Origin: Pseudomonadota bacterium
GTDB lineage: Bacteria > Desulfobacterota > Desulfobacteria > Desulfobacterales > RPRI01
Direction: 5' to 3'
Assembly: GCA_018901125.1 (NCBI GenBank)
Contig: JAHIFE010000094.1
Coordinates: forward strand, 1-37,931
DNA length: 37,931 nt
Each line of letters opens with the position of its first letter. Within the stretch, counting starts at the first letter, position 1. Shown one piece after another: positions 10,044-19,260 of the stretch. The position numbers and the translations under genes are program-made. Below the pieces are notes generated by a model. It ran no database searches. It worked only from the letters and a program-made list of their open reading frames with translations, and was not told the DNA's origin.

Positions 10044-10108
10044 AGGCCGTGAGCAGGTTAGCCCCGGCCTCGGGTGAGGATTAAACCACCTGAATTTATT
10101 TCAAGTGG
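10044..10108 (+). other. Compact, GC-rich RNA-like element after larE
   Basis: AGGCC (10044-10048) can pair with GGCCT (10066-10070), while CAGGT (10054-10058) can pair with ACCTG (10088-10092). These pairings cross, as in a pseudoknot. CCTC/GAGG (10069-10079) could form an alternative tetraloop hairpin. A further hairpin (CCACCTGAA with TTCAAGTGG, 10086-10108) ends the element and is followed by an AT-rich run, so it may be the true terminator. No ORF fits. The element is much richer in G+C than its surroundings. Confidence 0.35.
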
Positions 10109-10122
10109 CTGGATATATTATT

Positions 10123-10569
10123 TTATTGGGGGCATTCTTCCCCTTTAAATTTTATATCAACAATAATGTTATCTTTGTTGACTTCAAAATAACCTGCGCA
10201 TTCTGTCTTTTGGATTTGATGCTCAATCGTCAACCCGTTGCCGGTTGTGGTTGTGCCATAAGAATACGCTCCGGTTTTTGTATTATATATGTCCATCTCC
10301 TGTCGTTCAGGTTGTTTTAAAATCGGAACAGGGTAAAACTTTTTTATATTTTTAATCACAATATAAACTGTGTTCCCATTTGGAACCGTGGATGAATGAT
10401 CAGGATAACCGTGCTTTTCGATAAGCGTGTTAATATTAACTCCTATCCACTTTTTCCGTACTTCATCTATTGTTTGACCGGCAAAAACAATATCTGTGGT
10501 TGCAAATAATAAAAGAAACACCGCGATGGTTTTTAAATTAAAAAATATACTTGTTTTTTTTGATTTCAT
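10123..10569 (-). CDS. Secreted/periplasmic hypothetical protein (148 aa)
   Basis: I recognise no family. The N-terminus is a clear signal peptide (basic MKSKKTS, hydrophobic TIAVFLLLFA, then a likely cleavage after VFA). The mature part has a short helix (TIDEVRKKWIG) followed by beta-like segments, including YGTTTTGNGLTIEHQIQKTE and a Cys pair near the C-terminus (TECAGYF and EECPQ). The pattern W-x-G-x-x-x-x-x-L-I-x-x-x-G-x-P resembles small lipoprotein/SmpA-like envelope proteins, but I would not assign it. AGAGAG lies just before the ATG. It is a single minus-strand gene convergent with larE. Confidence 0.65.
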   Translation of the reverse strand: MKSKKTSIFFNLKTIAVFLLLFATTDIVFAGQTIDEVRKKWIGVNINTLIEKHGYPDHSSTVPNGNTVYIVIKNIKKFYPVPILKQPERQEMDIYNTKTGAYSYGTTTTGNGLTIEHQIQKTECAGYFEVNKDNIIVDIKFKGEECPQ

Positions 10570-10763
10570 TGATTCTCTCTTCGGACTGACTGTTAATATT
10601 GAATGATATATAACATACTAAAAAAATCTTTGGTTTGCAATATAAAAACCAGAAAGTGCCCAGTTGCCTCATAAATAAATGTTGCCGAATACTAAGCAAG
10701 GTAGAGATAACGTTGACCCATAAAAGATGTTACCCAAGTTTGTTGTTAACAGAGAAAATTTTA

Positions 10764-11006
10764 TTAAGTTTTTTTATCCATGTTTTTTCTTAGCAGAAAC
10801 GGATTAAGTTTTTCAAGCTGTTTAGAAAGAGAGTATTTTACAGAGGCAGGAATATGGATAGAATCCATGACTCTTTGATAAGGAGTTTTGGGAGAGTCAT
10901 GGTGTTTGATTGTTTTAGAGGCGATTCTTTCTTTAGAGATCAGCAAGACGGTCTTATAGCCAATAACCCCAGACAAACCGCTAAAATCTGTAGTGCCTAA
11001 ATCCAA
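10764..11006 (-). pseudogene. Transposase remnant (C-terminal fragment, rve/IS481-like)
   Basis: The 80-residue frame reads like the end of an integrase-catalytic-core transposase: SKTIKHHDSPKTPYQRVMDS, then a helical stretch ending LEKLNPFLLRKNMDKKT. The element D-x-P-x-T-P-Y-Q-R followed by L-N-P-F is typical of the C-terminus of such transposases. The DNA-binding and catalytic parts are absent, so this is a decayed insertion sequence. Flanks carry ACCCAAG (10732-10738) and the inverted CTTGGGT (11055-11061), which might be remains of element ends, but I could not confirm terminal repeats. Confidence 0.6.
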
Positions 11007-11120
11007 ATTTATATGACGATAACATGCTTATTTATTTTAATTTATAGACCATGAGCTTGGGTTAAGCTTATGGCAGTTGGCTTTTTTGCTATGCGTGGTG
11101 GTGATTTCTTCTTCGTATTG

Positions 11121-11861
11121 TCAATATCTGACTTTAACAAGAAAAAGTCCGTGAGGCGGAGCCGTAGCAGAGGCATTTTTGCGATCTCTTGAATCAAGAA
11201 TTTTTTTTATATCTGAAGGTTCCAGTTTTCCAAGCCCGACACCAACAAGAGTGCCCACAATATTTCTTACCATGAATCTTAAAAATCCATTTGCCTCGAT
11301 TTCAAATTGAATAATATCATCCTTCTTTTCTATAAATTCTGCTCTTAAAACTGTTCTAATCGTGCTTTTTCTCGGGCTGCCGCTTCCTTCAAAGGCTTTA
11401 TAATCTGTAGTCCCTGCAATAAAACAAACCGCCTCTTTCATGGCATTAAAATCAAGTGGCTTTTTTATAAACCATGTATAGTTTCTTCCAATAGCAGACG
11501 GAAGATCCTTGTTTAATATTTTATATCTATATACCTTGCTTTTGGAGTCGTAGCGTGAGTGAAATTGATCGCAAACTTTCTCACAATTTTTAATAATAAT
11601 ATCGTTGGGAAGAAGGCTGTTTAGTCCCCTAAAAAAATAATCGGGTTCAAGTTTTGTGTCACAGATGAAGTTGGCAACCTGTGCAATAGCGTGAACACCC
11701 GCATCAGTACGGCCTGCGCCTGTAAGGGCTATTTTCTGTTTTGTCATAACAAAGATAGCGCTTTCAATTTCACCCTGTATTGTACGACCATTTTTCTGCC
11801 TTTGCCACCCATTGAATGCAGTACCATCATATTCTATAGTGAGCTTAAAATTTTTTATCAT
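11121..11861 (-). CDS. truA: tRNA pseudouridine(38-40) synthase TruA
   Basis: TruA isomerises uridines 38-40 in the anticodon arm of tRNAs. The 246 residues are the normal length. The protein opens with LTIEYDGTAFNGWQRQ and contains the catalytic motif GAGRTDAGVHA with nucleophile Asp53. The conserved SKVYRYKI, YTWFIKKPLD and FLRFMVRNIVGTLVGVG segments follow, and it ends near GLFLVKVRY. It is a single gene; AATAAAAG lies before the ATG and is only a weak ribosome-binding site. The nearest neighbour upstream is a long non-coding stretch. Confidence 0.97.
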   Translation of the reverse strand: MIKNFKLTIEYDGTAFNGWQRQKNGRTIQGEIESAIFVMTKQKIALTGAGRTDAGVHAIAQVANFICDTKLEPDYFFRGLNSLLPNDIIIKNCEKVCDQFHSRYDSKSKVYRYKILNKDLPSAIGRNYTWFIKKPLDFNAMKEAVCFIAGTTDYKAFEGSGSPRKSTIRTVLRAEFIEKKDDIIQFEIEANGFLRFMVRNIVGTLVGVGLGKLEPSDIKKILDSRDRKNASATAPPHGLFLVKVRY

Positions 11862-12275
11862 CTTTTATTAATAAAGTCCTATAACAAAGTTTGCCAAAAA
11901 CAGAGACCGGATATTGCAAATTAACGAGGCCTCTCATAACATCCAGATAAAGACATAGAAAGCTTAACAGACCCTTATTATATAGCGGCAGATCCGCCTA
12001 ATTTATGCAGCCAAGAGATTTTATTCCCACAAAATCTATATTTATTCAAGATGCATGATATTATTACCTTCCTCAGGGCGCTTTTCATTCTTTCGGCAAA
12101 TTTTCTGCTGTTAGTTTATGCCCCCATACTTCTGTTATGGTGAATAAAAGTAAAGTTATCTTAATGAACAATTATTAGATATTTCATCTTGATTTATTGA
12201 GCAGGATAAGTAAAATAGATAATAAACAAAGCAAGATGCTTGTTTTAGGGGATAAACAAATATAAGGTTTTGATC
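11862..12275. other. About 400-base intergenic region upstream of truA and the small membrane-protein gene
   Basis: Divergent promoters for truA (minus) and the small plus-strand gene must lie here. Apart from the promoter listed separately and a few short hairpins (for example GCGG/CCGC near 11984-11996) I see no repeat, RNA gene or ORF of substance. Confidence 0.5.
12189..12216 (+). promoter_or_regulatory. Probable sigma-70 promoter for the small membrane-protein gene
   Basis: TTGATT (12189-12194) and TAAAAT (12211-12216) are separated by 16 bases. The distance to the GTG start is about 60 bases. Confidence 0.35.
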
Positions 12276-12533
12276 GTGCCAATAAAAGCGAAACCAATTT
12301 TTAGAAAGGTTGTATACCCTTTCTATGATACAGAAACAGCGTGCATCATTATCATCATAATAATGCTGCTTGTAATTTTATTCGGGATCACAGGTATAGT
12401 CGTTGCGATAGAAAATTCGCCATATATTGGTTATATATGGGTGCCGGTACTTATAGTATTGTTGAGTTCGGTGGTTTTTATTTTAGAATCAATCCGATTT
12501 ATTAAACATTACATTGATCGCCCTTCAAAATAA
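12276..12533 (+). CDS. Small two-helix membrane protein of unknown function (85 aa)
   Basis: I recognise no family. Two hydrophobic helices (IIIIIIMLLVILFGITGIVV and YIWVPVLIVLLSSVVFIL) are joined by a short polar loop (AIENSPYIG), with basic N- and C-terminal tails (KPIFRK, KHYIDRPSK), so both ends probably face the cytoplasm. The start is taken as GTG at 12276 because TAAGG then lies about 8 bases upstream; the TTG at 12270 is too close to it. The gene stands alone between truA and the convergent Nudix gene. Confidence 0.55.
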   Translation: MPIKAKPIFRKVVYPFYDTETACIIIIIIMLLVILFGITGIVVAIENSPYIGYIWVPVLIVLLSSVVFILESIRFIKHYIDRPSK

Positions 12534-12570
12534 TCAATGAAAACGGTCTGTAGTAAGTCGTATATATAAG

Positions 12571-13200
12571 TTATGTGCTATATACATCTTTAACTGTTTC
12601 AGAACATTTTAAGATAAGTTCTATAAGGTGATGAAGTATTCTTGCCGTAACGCCCCAGATTTCAACATCATCTAATGGATAAATAAGCTCATGAATATCT
12701 GGAAGTCGCCCGTAATATTCTGAATCAATATGTGTTTTAATAAGAGTATTTAATGGAATTTCAAGCACTCTCGATATTTCCGCAGGATCAAATCTAATAT
12801 TTTTTATCTTTTTCCATATGCCAATATACACTTTTATATCTTTATGTTTTATAGTTTGAAAATGACCCAGTGGGCCTATCAACTCGACTTGGTCTTTTCT
12901 TATATTGAGTTCTTCCTCAAGCTCTCTGTATGCAGCCTCAACAAAACTGATATCTTCCTTTTCTACATGCCCTCCGGGAAGAGCCACCTGATTTCGCCAT
13001 GGATATCCTTCATTATCAGTTTTTTGTATCGCAAGAATATTAAGCTCGCTGTTTTTCTTGAAAAGAAGTAAAAAAACACATGTAGAATCGTAGGATAAAA
13101 CGGGAGGAAGACCGGAACGATCAGCATTCCTAATTATTTCGGAAATAACGGAAAAATCAGTTTCTATTGCAATGCCGTTGTGGCAAAATTGCGTTATCAT
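12571..13200 (-). CDS. Nudix hydrolase, CoA pyrophosphatase-like
   Basis: Nudix enzymes hydrolyse nucleoside diphosphates linked to another group; the closest look here is to the NudL/CoA pyrophosphatase group. The Nudix box is complete: LPGGHVEKED, then EAAYRELEEELNI, with the REL-EE metal-binding residues. The preceding TDNEGYPWRNQVALPGG resembles the CoAse motif upstream of the box. The C-terminal half keeps VYIGIW and VWGVTARIL, as in that group. A TTG at 13233 would extend the protein 11 residues into the end of the thioredoxin-like gene; the ATG at 13200 avoids overlap, but neither has a clear ribosome-binding site. Confidence 0.85.
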   Translation of the reverse strand: MITQFCHNGIAIETDFSVISEIIRNADRSGLPPVLSYDSTCVFLLLFKKNSELNILAIQKTDNEGYPWRNQVALPGGHVEKEDISFVEAAYRELEEELNIRKDQVELIGPLGHFQTIKHKDIKVYIGIWKKIKNIRFDPAEISRVLEIPLNTLIKTHIDSEYYGRLPDIHELIYPLDDVEIWGVTARILHHLIELILKCSETVKDVYST

Positions 13201-13213
13201 AATACTGTAATTG

Positions 13214-13690
13214 CTATTTTCCTGAAGAGCCAATACTGACCATATATGATCTAAGGGACATAGTTTTGTAACTGTCAGTATAAACGTACTTTAAGATGGA
13301 TAAAAACATGTCAGGAGGAATAAAGCCCAAATTTTTAAAGATAATATCCTCTTTTTCGGAAATAAATAAAACCCCTGGCCAACCTCTGATCTTATAGGTA
13401 TCTGCGAGGTTTTGTTCTTTATCCGCATTAATTTTAACAGGTATAAAATTTTTATTTATAATATCTATTATAGATTTATCCTTGAAAGTTTTATCTTCGA
13501 TTTCCCTGCAATATCGGCACGAATCTGAATAAAAATAGAGAAACATTTTTTTCTGATTATTGTTGCAGAGTTTCGTTCCTTCTTCATATTTATGCCACTG
13601 AATGCTATCAGATGCAAAAGCATTAGCGGATATCAGTAAGATATATAAAAAGAGAGAAAAAGCGAGGCCGGCGGTTTGTGATTTTTTCAT
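13214..13690 (-). CDS. Periplasmic thioredoxin-like protein (Thioredoxin_7/DUF255 type)
   Basis: This is an exported thiol-disulfide protein. From the ATG at 13690, which has GGAG seven bases upstream, the N-terminus is a signal peptide (MKKSQTAGLAFSLFLYILL, cleavage near AFA-SD). The thioredoxin fold carries C58-R-Y-C61 in FYSDSCRYCREIE, followed by FIPVKINAD and the cis-Pro loop RGWPGVLF. Length (158 aa) fits single-domain SoxW/DsbD-gamma-like proteins. It lies directly downstream of a CcdA-type membrane reductant carrier on the same strand, so it is probably the periplasmic acceptor of electrons from CcdA. Its targets (apocytochromes c or other thiols) are not shown by the sequence. Confidence 0.85.
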   Translation of the reverse strand: MKKSQTAGLAFSLFLYILLISANAFASDSIQWHKYEEGTKLCNNNQKKMFLYFYSDSCRYCREIEDKTFKDKSIIDIINKNFIPVKINADKEQNLADTYKIRGWPGVLFISEKEDIIFKNLGFIPPDMFLSILKYVYTDSYKTMSLRSYMVSIGSSGK

Positions 13691-13780
13691 TAAATACTCC
13701 ACATCCAATATTTAATTAAGTTTTAATTCAAACGGTTAAAGATTAGCCCACGTTGCCTCTATATAATATATTCCGCAAAT

Positions 13781-14473
13781 TTATAAAAATATGTTCGTTA
13801 AAAGAAAAATCCCAACTAATACAAGCAATATCCCTGCGGCAGTATTTATGTATTTCATGGCGAAAGAGACTTTTCTAATAAATTTAATAAAAAGATTGAT
13901 GAAAATAGATATCGCAATAAAAGGAATTGCAAGGCCTGCAGAATAAATGGCAAGAAGAATAATGCCCTCAGATACCGTCTCGATACTGCCGGCATATATC
14001 AGAATCGAGCCCAGCAACGGCCCTATGCAAGGGCTCCACCCAGCTGCAAAAGCCATTCCTACAAACAATACACCGACATAAGTCAACGGCCTGTTATTTA
14101 CCTGGATACGCTTTTCAAACTCAAGGCTTTTGATTCGGATTATTCCTGTTAAATGAATCCCAAGCACAATAATTATAAGGCCACCTATTATTCTGATAAT
14201 GGGGCGGTATTTAAAAATAATTCCGCCCAAAAAGGAAGCGGATGCGCCCATCATAATAAAAACAGATGAGAATCCTACAACATATGAGATCGTTGAAAAA
14301 AACACTTTCTTTCTTATATGGGAATTATAATCTACAGTCAATTGATCCAGGGAAAATCCAGTAATAAATGTGAAATATCCCGGAATAAGAGGAAATATAC
14401 AGGGAGAAGAAAACGAAATAAGTCCAGCAATAAAGGCTGCCGGGTAAGATATTGATTCAGCAAACATATTCAT
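13781..14473 (-). CDS. ccdA: CcdA/DsbD-type thiol-disulfide interchange membrane protein
   Basis: CcdA moves reducing equivalents from cytoplasmic thioredoxin to periplasmic thiol proteins. The 230 residues (from the ATG at 14473; a TTG at 14488 is possible) form about six membrane helices. The two redox cysteines are present: Cys25 in SFSSPCIFPLIPGY (helix 1) and Cys149 in AAGWSPCIGPLLG (helix 4). The first helix contains the usual Pro-Cys-Pro-like environment. The partner thioredoxin-like gene follows 90 bases downstream on the same strand. With ResB and CcsB elsewhere in the window this fits a system II cytochrome c maturation setup. Confidence 0.93.
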   Translation of the reverse strand: MNMFAESISYPAAFIAGLISFSSPCIFPLIPGYFTFITGFSLDQLTVDYNSHIRKKVFFSTISYVVGFSSVFIMMGASASFLGGIIFKYRPIIRIIGGLIIIVLGIHLTGIIRIKSLEFEKRIQVNNRPLTYVGVLFVGMAFAAGWSPCIGPLLGSILIYAGSIETVSEGIILLAIYSAGLAIPFIAISIFINLFIKFIRKVSFAMKYINTAAGILLVLVGIFLLTNIFL

Positions 14474-14488
14474 AAATTGGCGATACAA

Positions 14489-15257
14489 AAATTAGTAGAA
14501 TACAATTTTTCGTGAAAGAATAATTCCAAGCCTGATTGTCTGATTAAATAAAAGCAATTTTGACTATATATATTACAGTTAAAAAACATGTCAATATTAA
14601 ACATTTTTTATCCAACTTATTTATGAGGAGATACTTTTATAAAAAGTCCAAAACGACTTAAATCTCGGTGTGAAAGTGAATCCCATCTTTAAAGTAAATT
14701 GGAAATACATGATTGAATTACTTGGAATTAATGATTATAATTTTTGAATTCCCTTATATTCCCCGCAAAAAAATATGGATAATATGCTCGTATCGATGGT
14801 TTAAATATTTTTACCCCTACCCAAACCCCGGGTTTATCAGCTATTGGCTTCTTTATGGGTTTATTATATACCGATCAACAATATATTTTTCTTAAACATT
14901 TTAACAAGAAGATTATAAATAATTATTAAAATGTATTGACATAACTTGCTATGGTAATTAAATTTAAAATTTAAATATTGAAACGATGTAATAATTTTTT
15001 ATAATTGCAGTATAACAGAAAGACCTTTGGAGAATGCTTGATTTTGGTTAAATAAAAGGAAGGCAATAAATTTAACTATTATAACATATTGAGTATTTAA
15101 AGAATAACGCTAATCGGGCAAAAGGGGCGTTATGTGAGGGTTGAGCAGTGTTATTTGCTAAATGCTATTTATATTCATATATAAAGGATAATTGTTGACT
15201 GTCACTCCTAATTTTTAAGACCTTCCGTTTTTATATGTTATTTCTGTTAGATAAGTT
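14489..15257. other. Long non-coding region upstream of dnaG
   Basis: The stretch is very AT-rich. A 60-codon frame at 14713-14895 (Tyr/Phe/Ile rich) has no ribosome-binding site and looks spurious. The visible elements are the promoter at 14936-14964 and a hairpin at 15104-15133 (ATAACGC/GCGTTAT, loop with G-runs) between that promoter and dnaG, which could act as a leader element. Confidence 0.5.
14936..14964 (+). promoter_or_regulatory. Probable sigma-70 promoter of the dnaG-rpoD operon
   Basis: TTGACA (14936-14941) and TAAATT (14959-14964) are separated by exactly 17 bases. This is the best promoter match upstream of dnaG and leaves a leader of about 300 bases. Confidence 0.45.
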
Positions 15258-15271
15258 GGAGGGTGCTTTTC

Positions 15272-17149
15272 TTGATTTTTTTTATTCCCGAAGAAAAAAT
15301 TTTTGAAATTAAAAATACGGCAGATATTGTCGATGTTGTTTCCGAGTCGGTGCTGTTGAAAAAGTCCGGGAGGAATCATCTTGGGCTTTGTCCTTTTCAT
15401 TCTGAAAAAACACCATCGTTTACAGTAAGTTATGAAAAACAGATATTTTATTGTTTTGGATGTGGTGCAGGCGGAAACGTTTTTGCTTATCTGATGAAAA
15501 AAGAGGGATTTACATTTCCTGAGGCAGTTAAATATGTTGCAGAAAAATATGGAATCGATATCCCCGAAAAACTATCGCCGGAACAAAATAGAAAAATAAG
15601 CGAAAAAGACAGCATATTTTCAATTAACAAACAGGCTATGGAATTTTTTAAAAGTTGCCTTTTAAGCAGTGGTACCAGTAAAAAAGCTTTTGAATATCTC
15701 AACAAAAGGGAAATATCCGAAAATGTTATTCGGGACTATCATCTTGGATATGCCCCTGATGGGTGGAATGTACTTTTAAATTATTTTAATAAAATAAATA
15801 TTTCAACGGCACTGCTTGAAAAAGCCGGATTGATTGTCAGAAAAAATAAATCTGAAGGCTTTTATGATCGCTTCAGAAATAGAATAATCTTTCCGATATT
15901 TGATATAAACTCGCAAGTGATAGGTTTCGGGGGGCGTGTTATGGACGATTCACTCCCTAAGTATCTTAATTCGCCTGAAACTATGGTTTTTAACAAGAGT
16001 CAATCACTGTATGGTCTGGATATAGCAAGAAGCGAGTGCAGGATTACAGAAACTGTTTATATTGTTGAAGGTTATTTTGATCTTCTTTCTCTTCATAAAA
16101 ACGGAATTAAAAACAGCGTTGCTACGCTCGGCACTTCCATAAGCCATGAACATGTTAAGATTCTAAGGGGAATTGTTGGGAAAGACGGTAAGTTTATTCT
16201 TGTTTATGATTCGGATGATGCAGGCATAAAAGCAGCGCAAAGAAGTATAGAGATATTTGATAAGGGATTTGCTGATGCAAAGGTTTTGGTGCTTCCTTCG
16301 GGATACGATCCTGATTCATATCTTGTTAAATTCGGTATAGAAGCTTTTAAAAACGCTGTTTCAAATGCCCAGGGCGCGGTTTCTTTTTTGATAAACAGCG
16401 CAATAAAAAAGTACGGCCTATCGGTTGAAGGAAAAATTCGGATTGTTTCCGAATTAAAAAATACTCTTTCTTCTATCGATGATCATGTCGCGAGAGCACT
16501 TTATATAAGAGAGCTTTCGGAAAAAATTGATATAGATGAAGCTGCAATACATGAAAGAATAAGAGAAACCCTTTCAGATATAAGAAGCGGGAAATATATT
16601 AACAAATCAGATGCAGGCCCGGTTCCTAACAACCAGGACGTGGCAGGTTCTGAGCCTGGAAATATGCTTATAGAAGATATGCAAAGAGGTACAAGGTTTG
16701 AGCGGCAGATAATTGCAATGATGCTTCAATTTCCTGAAATGATTCCAGAAATCATAAAATGCGATCTGTTGAGCGGTTTTACTGACGATGTTTTAAAGGC
16801 AATAGGAAATGCTATTATAGAACAAAAAAGCCTGCCGGAGCTAAATTCCAGGAACGCGATGCCGATATTTGACGATGATGAGAAGAATAGCATAGCAGCT
16901 TTTTTAAGTATAAGAATTTGCCTGAGTATAAGAGATGAAGTATGGGGCCGTGAAGACTGTTTGAAGCTGATAAAGCACTTTGAATATACATATAAACGAA
17001 ATGAAGACACGAGTACAAAAAAAATAAAAGAAGCCGAAGAAACAAAAGATGGAAAGTTACTTTCAGAATTATTGAGAGAAAAGCAAATACAGGCAAAAGA
17101 TAAGAGATCCAATAGGATGAAAGCTTTAGGAGGCGAAACTATATGGTGA
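15272..17149 (+). CDS. dnaG: DNA primase DnaG
   Basis: The primase makes RNA primers for DNA replication. The N-terminal CHC2 zinc domain is complete (Cys40 and His43 in [13 protein letters not shown]; Cys61 and Cys64 in YCFGCGAGG). The catalytic core has RNRIIFPI and the TOPRIM motifs YIVEGYFD (Glu266) and VYDSDDAG (Asp313, Asp315). The C-terminal helicase-binding part is variable. The start is taken as TTG at 15272, nine bases after GGAGG; the GTG at 15263 directly abuts that site and is less likely. The stop overlaps the rpoD start (ATGGTGA), so the two genes are translationally coupled in the usual macromolecular-synthesis order, but no rpsU precedes them. Confidence 0.95.
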   Translation: MIFFIPEEKIFEIKNTADIVDVVSESVLLKKSGRNHLGLCPFHSEKTPSFTVSYEKQIFYCFGCGAGGNVFAYLMKKEGFTFPEAVKYVAEKYGIDIPEKLSPEQNRKISEKDSIFSINKQAMEFFKSCLLSSGTSKKAFEYLNKREISENVIRDYHLGYAPDGWNVLLNYFNKINISTALLEKAGLIVRKNKSEGFYDRFRNRIIFPIFDINSQVIGFGGRVMDDSLPKYLNSPETMVFNKSQSLYGLDIARSECRITETVYIVEGYFDLLSLHKNGIKNSVATLGTSISHEHVKILRGIVGKDGKFILVYDSDDAGIKAAQRSIEIFDKGFADAKVLVLPSGYDPDSYLVKFGIEAFKNAVSNAQGAVSFLINSAIKKYGLSVEGKIRIVSELKNTLSSIDDHVARALYIRELSEKIDIDEAAIHERIRETLSDIRSGKYINKSDAGPVPNNQDVAGSEPGNMLIEDMQRGTRFERQIIAMMLQFPEMIPEIIKCDLLSGFTDDVLKAIGNAIIEQKSLPELNSRNAMPIFDDDEKNSIAAFLSIRICLSIRDEVWGREDCLKLIKHFEYTYKRNEDTSTKKIKEAEETKDGKLLSELLREKQIQAKDKRSNRMKALGGETIW

Positions 17150-18975
17150 AAAAGTCCGCTGAGATATCAAAAAGAAAAAAGAAGACTGATAAAAAGACAG
17201 GGAGTGAGGTGACTGTTGCTAAAAAGGGTAAAAGCGCAGTAAAAGCAGACAAAGGAGATTTTAATGACCTGATATCAAAAGGTAAAAAAAAGGGATATAT
17301 AACCTATGATGAGCTTAATGAAGAAATGCCTGACAATGTTATTTCTCTGGATAGAATAGATGAAGCAATTGATGTGTTTGAAAGTCAAGATATTGAAATT
17401 ATTGATATTGATAAGAAAATAAATAAGATAGATGATGATAAGGTATCAGATGATAAAAAGGTAACCCCCGGTGAATTGGCAGCAGCAAGTTTTGGAAGTG
17501 TAACTGATCCTGTTAAAATGTATTTGCGTGAAATGGGTCTTGTAACTCTGTTAAGCAGAGAAGGGGAAGTTGAAATTGCAAAAAAAATCGAAGATGGTGA
17601 GCAGGAAGTTCTAAAAGCTATGGTTTCAACTCCAGTCGGGATGGAATGTATTGTTGATCTTGGGATTCAGATTGAAGGAGGAAGCCTCAGACCTAAACAT
17701 GTCCTTAAAGATTTTGATGAAAGTGATAGTTACGTAGATGAAATGATCCAGGTAGATAATTTTGTTCAGATGATTCTTTCTATAAAAGAAATATATCAAA
17801 AAAACAAGGAGCTACATGATAAGTTATATTCTCTCAAGCCTGACAAAAAAACTGAACAACGCCAGATAAAAAAACTGATTTCCGGAAACAATAATGCAAT
17901 ATTTGAACTTCTTAAAGATTGGCGGCTTGAAAGTGGTGTTCTTGACAGAATTGAATCACTCATGAAAGGTTACATAGATTGGTTCGAAACAATGGGAAAA
18001 AATATTATGGACTGTGCCGCAAAAACTAACATGTCGGCAACAGAACTTAAGATGAACATTGACTCCAAAACTAATTTCTTAAAATCTGCAAAGTCCTGTT
18101 GTAAGCTGGAAAAAGATGAAATTTTATCGGTTTTTGATGAAATCAAGAAATACAGTAGTCTTATAGCTGAAAATGAACAAAAACTCGGAACCAACTGCCA
18201 GACATTGAAAAAAGTTATGACTTCTGTAGGAGAAGGGCGCCTCAGAGCAAAATTGGCAAAGAGCGAATTGACAAAAGCCAACCTGCGCCTTGTTGTCAGT
18301 ATTGCAAAAAAATATACAAACAGAGGTTTGCAATTTTTAGATCTGATTCAGGAAGGCAATATCGGTCTTATGAAAGCTGTAGATAAGTTTGAATACCGCC
18401 GGGGCTATAAATTCAGCACATATGCTACATGGTGGATCAGGCAGGCAATTACAAGAGCTATTGCCGATCAGGCAAGAACTATTCGTATTCCGGTGCATAT
18501 GATTGAAACTATAAACAAGTTAATCAGAACATCAAGATATCTTGTGCAGGAACAGGGACGCGAGCCCTCTCCTGAAGAGATTGCGGAAAAAATGGAGATC
18601 CCGTTAGAAAAAGTGAGAAAGGTTTTAAAAATAGCGAGAGAGCCTATATCTCTTGAAACTCCGATCGGGGAAGAAGAAGACAGCCATCTTGGAGATTTTA
18701 TAGAGGACAAGAAATTTATGCTTCCTTCAGATGCGGCCATAAATCAGAATCTTGCGGAGCAAACAAGAAAAGTACTTGCTACGCTTACTCCAAGAGAGGA
18801 GAAGGTTCTTCGGATGCGTTTTGGAATCGGAGAAAGAGCTGATCATACTTTAGAAGAAGTCGGGCAGGATTTTCAGGTTACACGCGAGCGCATAAGGCAA
18901 ATTGAGGCCAAGGCATTAAGGAAATTGAGACATCCCACAAGAAGTCGCAAACTCAAAAACTTTATTGAAATGTGA
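17143..18975 (+). CDS. rpoD: RNA polymerase primary sigma factor RpoD (sigma-70)
   Basis: This is the housekeeping sigma factor. The 610 residues begin with a Lys-rich tail, then a region 1.1-like acidic part ([14 protein letters not shown]). Region 1.2 is [20 protein letters not shown] near residue 125. A long non-conserved region follows (about 160-370). Regions 2.1-2.4 (about 375-445) carry [20 protein letters not shown] and [13 protein letters not shown]. Region 3 and region 4 follow, with the helix-turn-helix [20 protein letters not shown] near the C-terminus. AGGAGG lies 8 bases before the ATG, inside the end of dnaG. The two-gene operon is followed by a hairpin and then a tRNA with its own promoter. 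Confidence 0.97.
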   Translation: MVKKSAEISKRKKKTDKKTGSEVTVAKKGKSAVKADKGDFNDLISKGKKKGYITYDELNEEMPDNVISLDRIDEAIDVFESQDIEIIDIDKKINKIDDDKVSDDKKVTPGELAAASFGSVTDPVKMYLREMGLVTLLSREGEVEIAKKIEDGEQEVLKAMVSTPVGMECIVDLGIQIEGGSLRPKHVLKDFDESDSYVDEMIQVDNFVQMILSIKEIYQKNKELHDKLYSLKPDKKTEQRQIKKLISGNNNAIFELLKDWRLESGVLDRIESLMKGYIDWFETMGKNIMDCAAKTNMSATELKMNIDSKTNFLKSAKSCCKLEKDEILSVFDEIKKYSSLIAENEQKLGTNCQTLKKVMTSVGEGRLRAKLAKSELTKANLRLVVSIAKKYTNRGLQFLDLIQEGNIGLMKAVDKFEYRRGYKFSTYATWWIRQAITRAIADQARTIRIPVHMIETINKLIRTSRYLVQEQGREPSPEEIAEKMEIPLEKVRKVLKIAREPISLETPIGEEEDSHLGDFIEDKKFMLPSDAAINQNLAEQTRKVLATLTPREEKVLRMRFGIGERADHTLEEVGQDFQVTRERIRQIEAKALRKLRHPTRSRKLKNFIEM

Positions 18976-18987
18976 GTAGGAATTCAA

Positions 18988-19016
18988 TTTGATGGATTTT
19001 TTATAAGCCCATCAAA
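18988..19016 (+). terminator. Hairpin after rpoD
   Basis: TTTGATGG (18988-18995) pairs with CCATCAAA (19009-19016) across a T-rich 13-base loop, 13 bases after the rpoD stop. It lacks a following T-run, so it may be a weak terminator or a processing/stability stem. Confidence 0.4.
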
Positions 19017-19024
19017 TGTAGCAC

Positions 19025-19051
19025 TTGACAAATTATTTTTATGAATATAAA
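19025..19051 (+). promoter_or_regulatory. Probable promoter of the tRNA gene
   Basis: A consensus TTGACA (19025-19030) is followed after 15 bases by TATAAA (19046-19051). The tRNA begins 24 bases further on, as expected for a short tRNA leader. Confidence 0.5.
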
Positions 19052-19074
19052 CGTCAGACATCAAAATGCATTGA

Positions 19075-19147
19075 GGGCCCATAGCTCAGCTGGAAGAGCC
19101 ACCGGCTCATAACCGGTCGGTCCCTGGTTCGAACCCAGGTGGGCCCA
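19075..19147 (+). tRNA. tRNA with CAT anticodon (Met elongator or Ile2)
   Basis: The 73 bases fold as a full cloverleaf. The acceptor stem is GGGCCCA/TGGGCCC with discriminator A, the D stem is GCTC/GAGC with loop AGCTGGAA, and the anticodon stem is ACCGG/CCGGT with loop CTCATAA (anticodon CAT). The variable loop is five bases, and the T arm is CCTGG-TTCGAAC-CCAGG. CCA is not encoded. It is not an initiator tRNA: the first pair is G1-C72 and the anticodon stem lacks three G-C pairs next to the loop. Annotation software would call it tRNA-Met, but C4-G69 and C5-G68 are features reported to favour TilS, and E. coli has ileX near rpoD, so Ile2 (lysidine) is a real alternative. Confidence 0.95.
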
Positions 19148-19260
19148 TATCCGTTAACGGAGAAGAAGATGACTCATAGCAATAGTCATCAAAAACTGGT
19201 TACTGGTTTGGTTATAAACAGCCTGTTGTTTTTATTAATAAGGCGAGATTGTTGTATAAT

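Noticed and set aside
14713-14895. 60-codon frame upstream of dnaG
   Set aside because: AT-driven composition (Tyr/Ile/Phe), no ribosome-binding site, no recognisable features.
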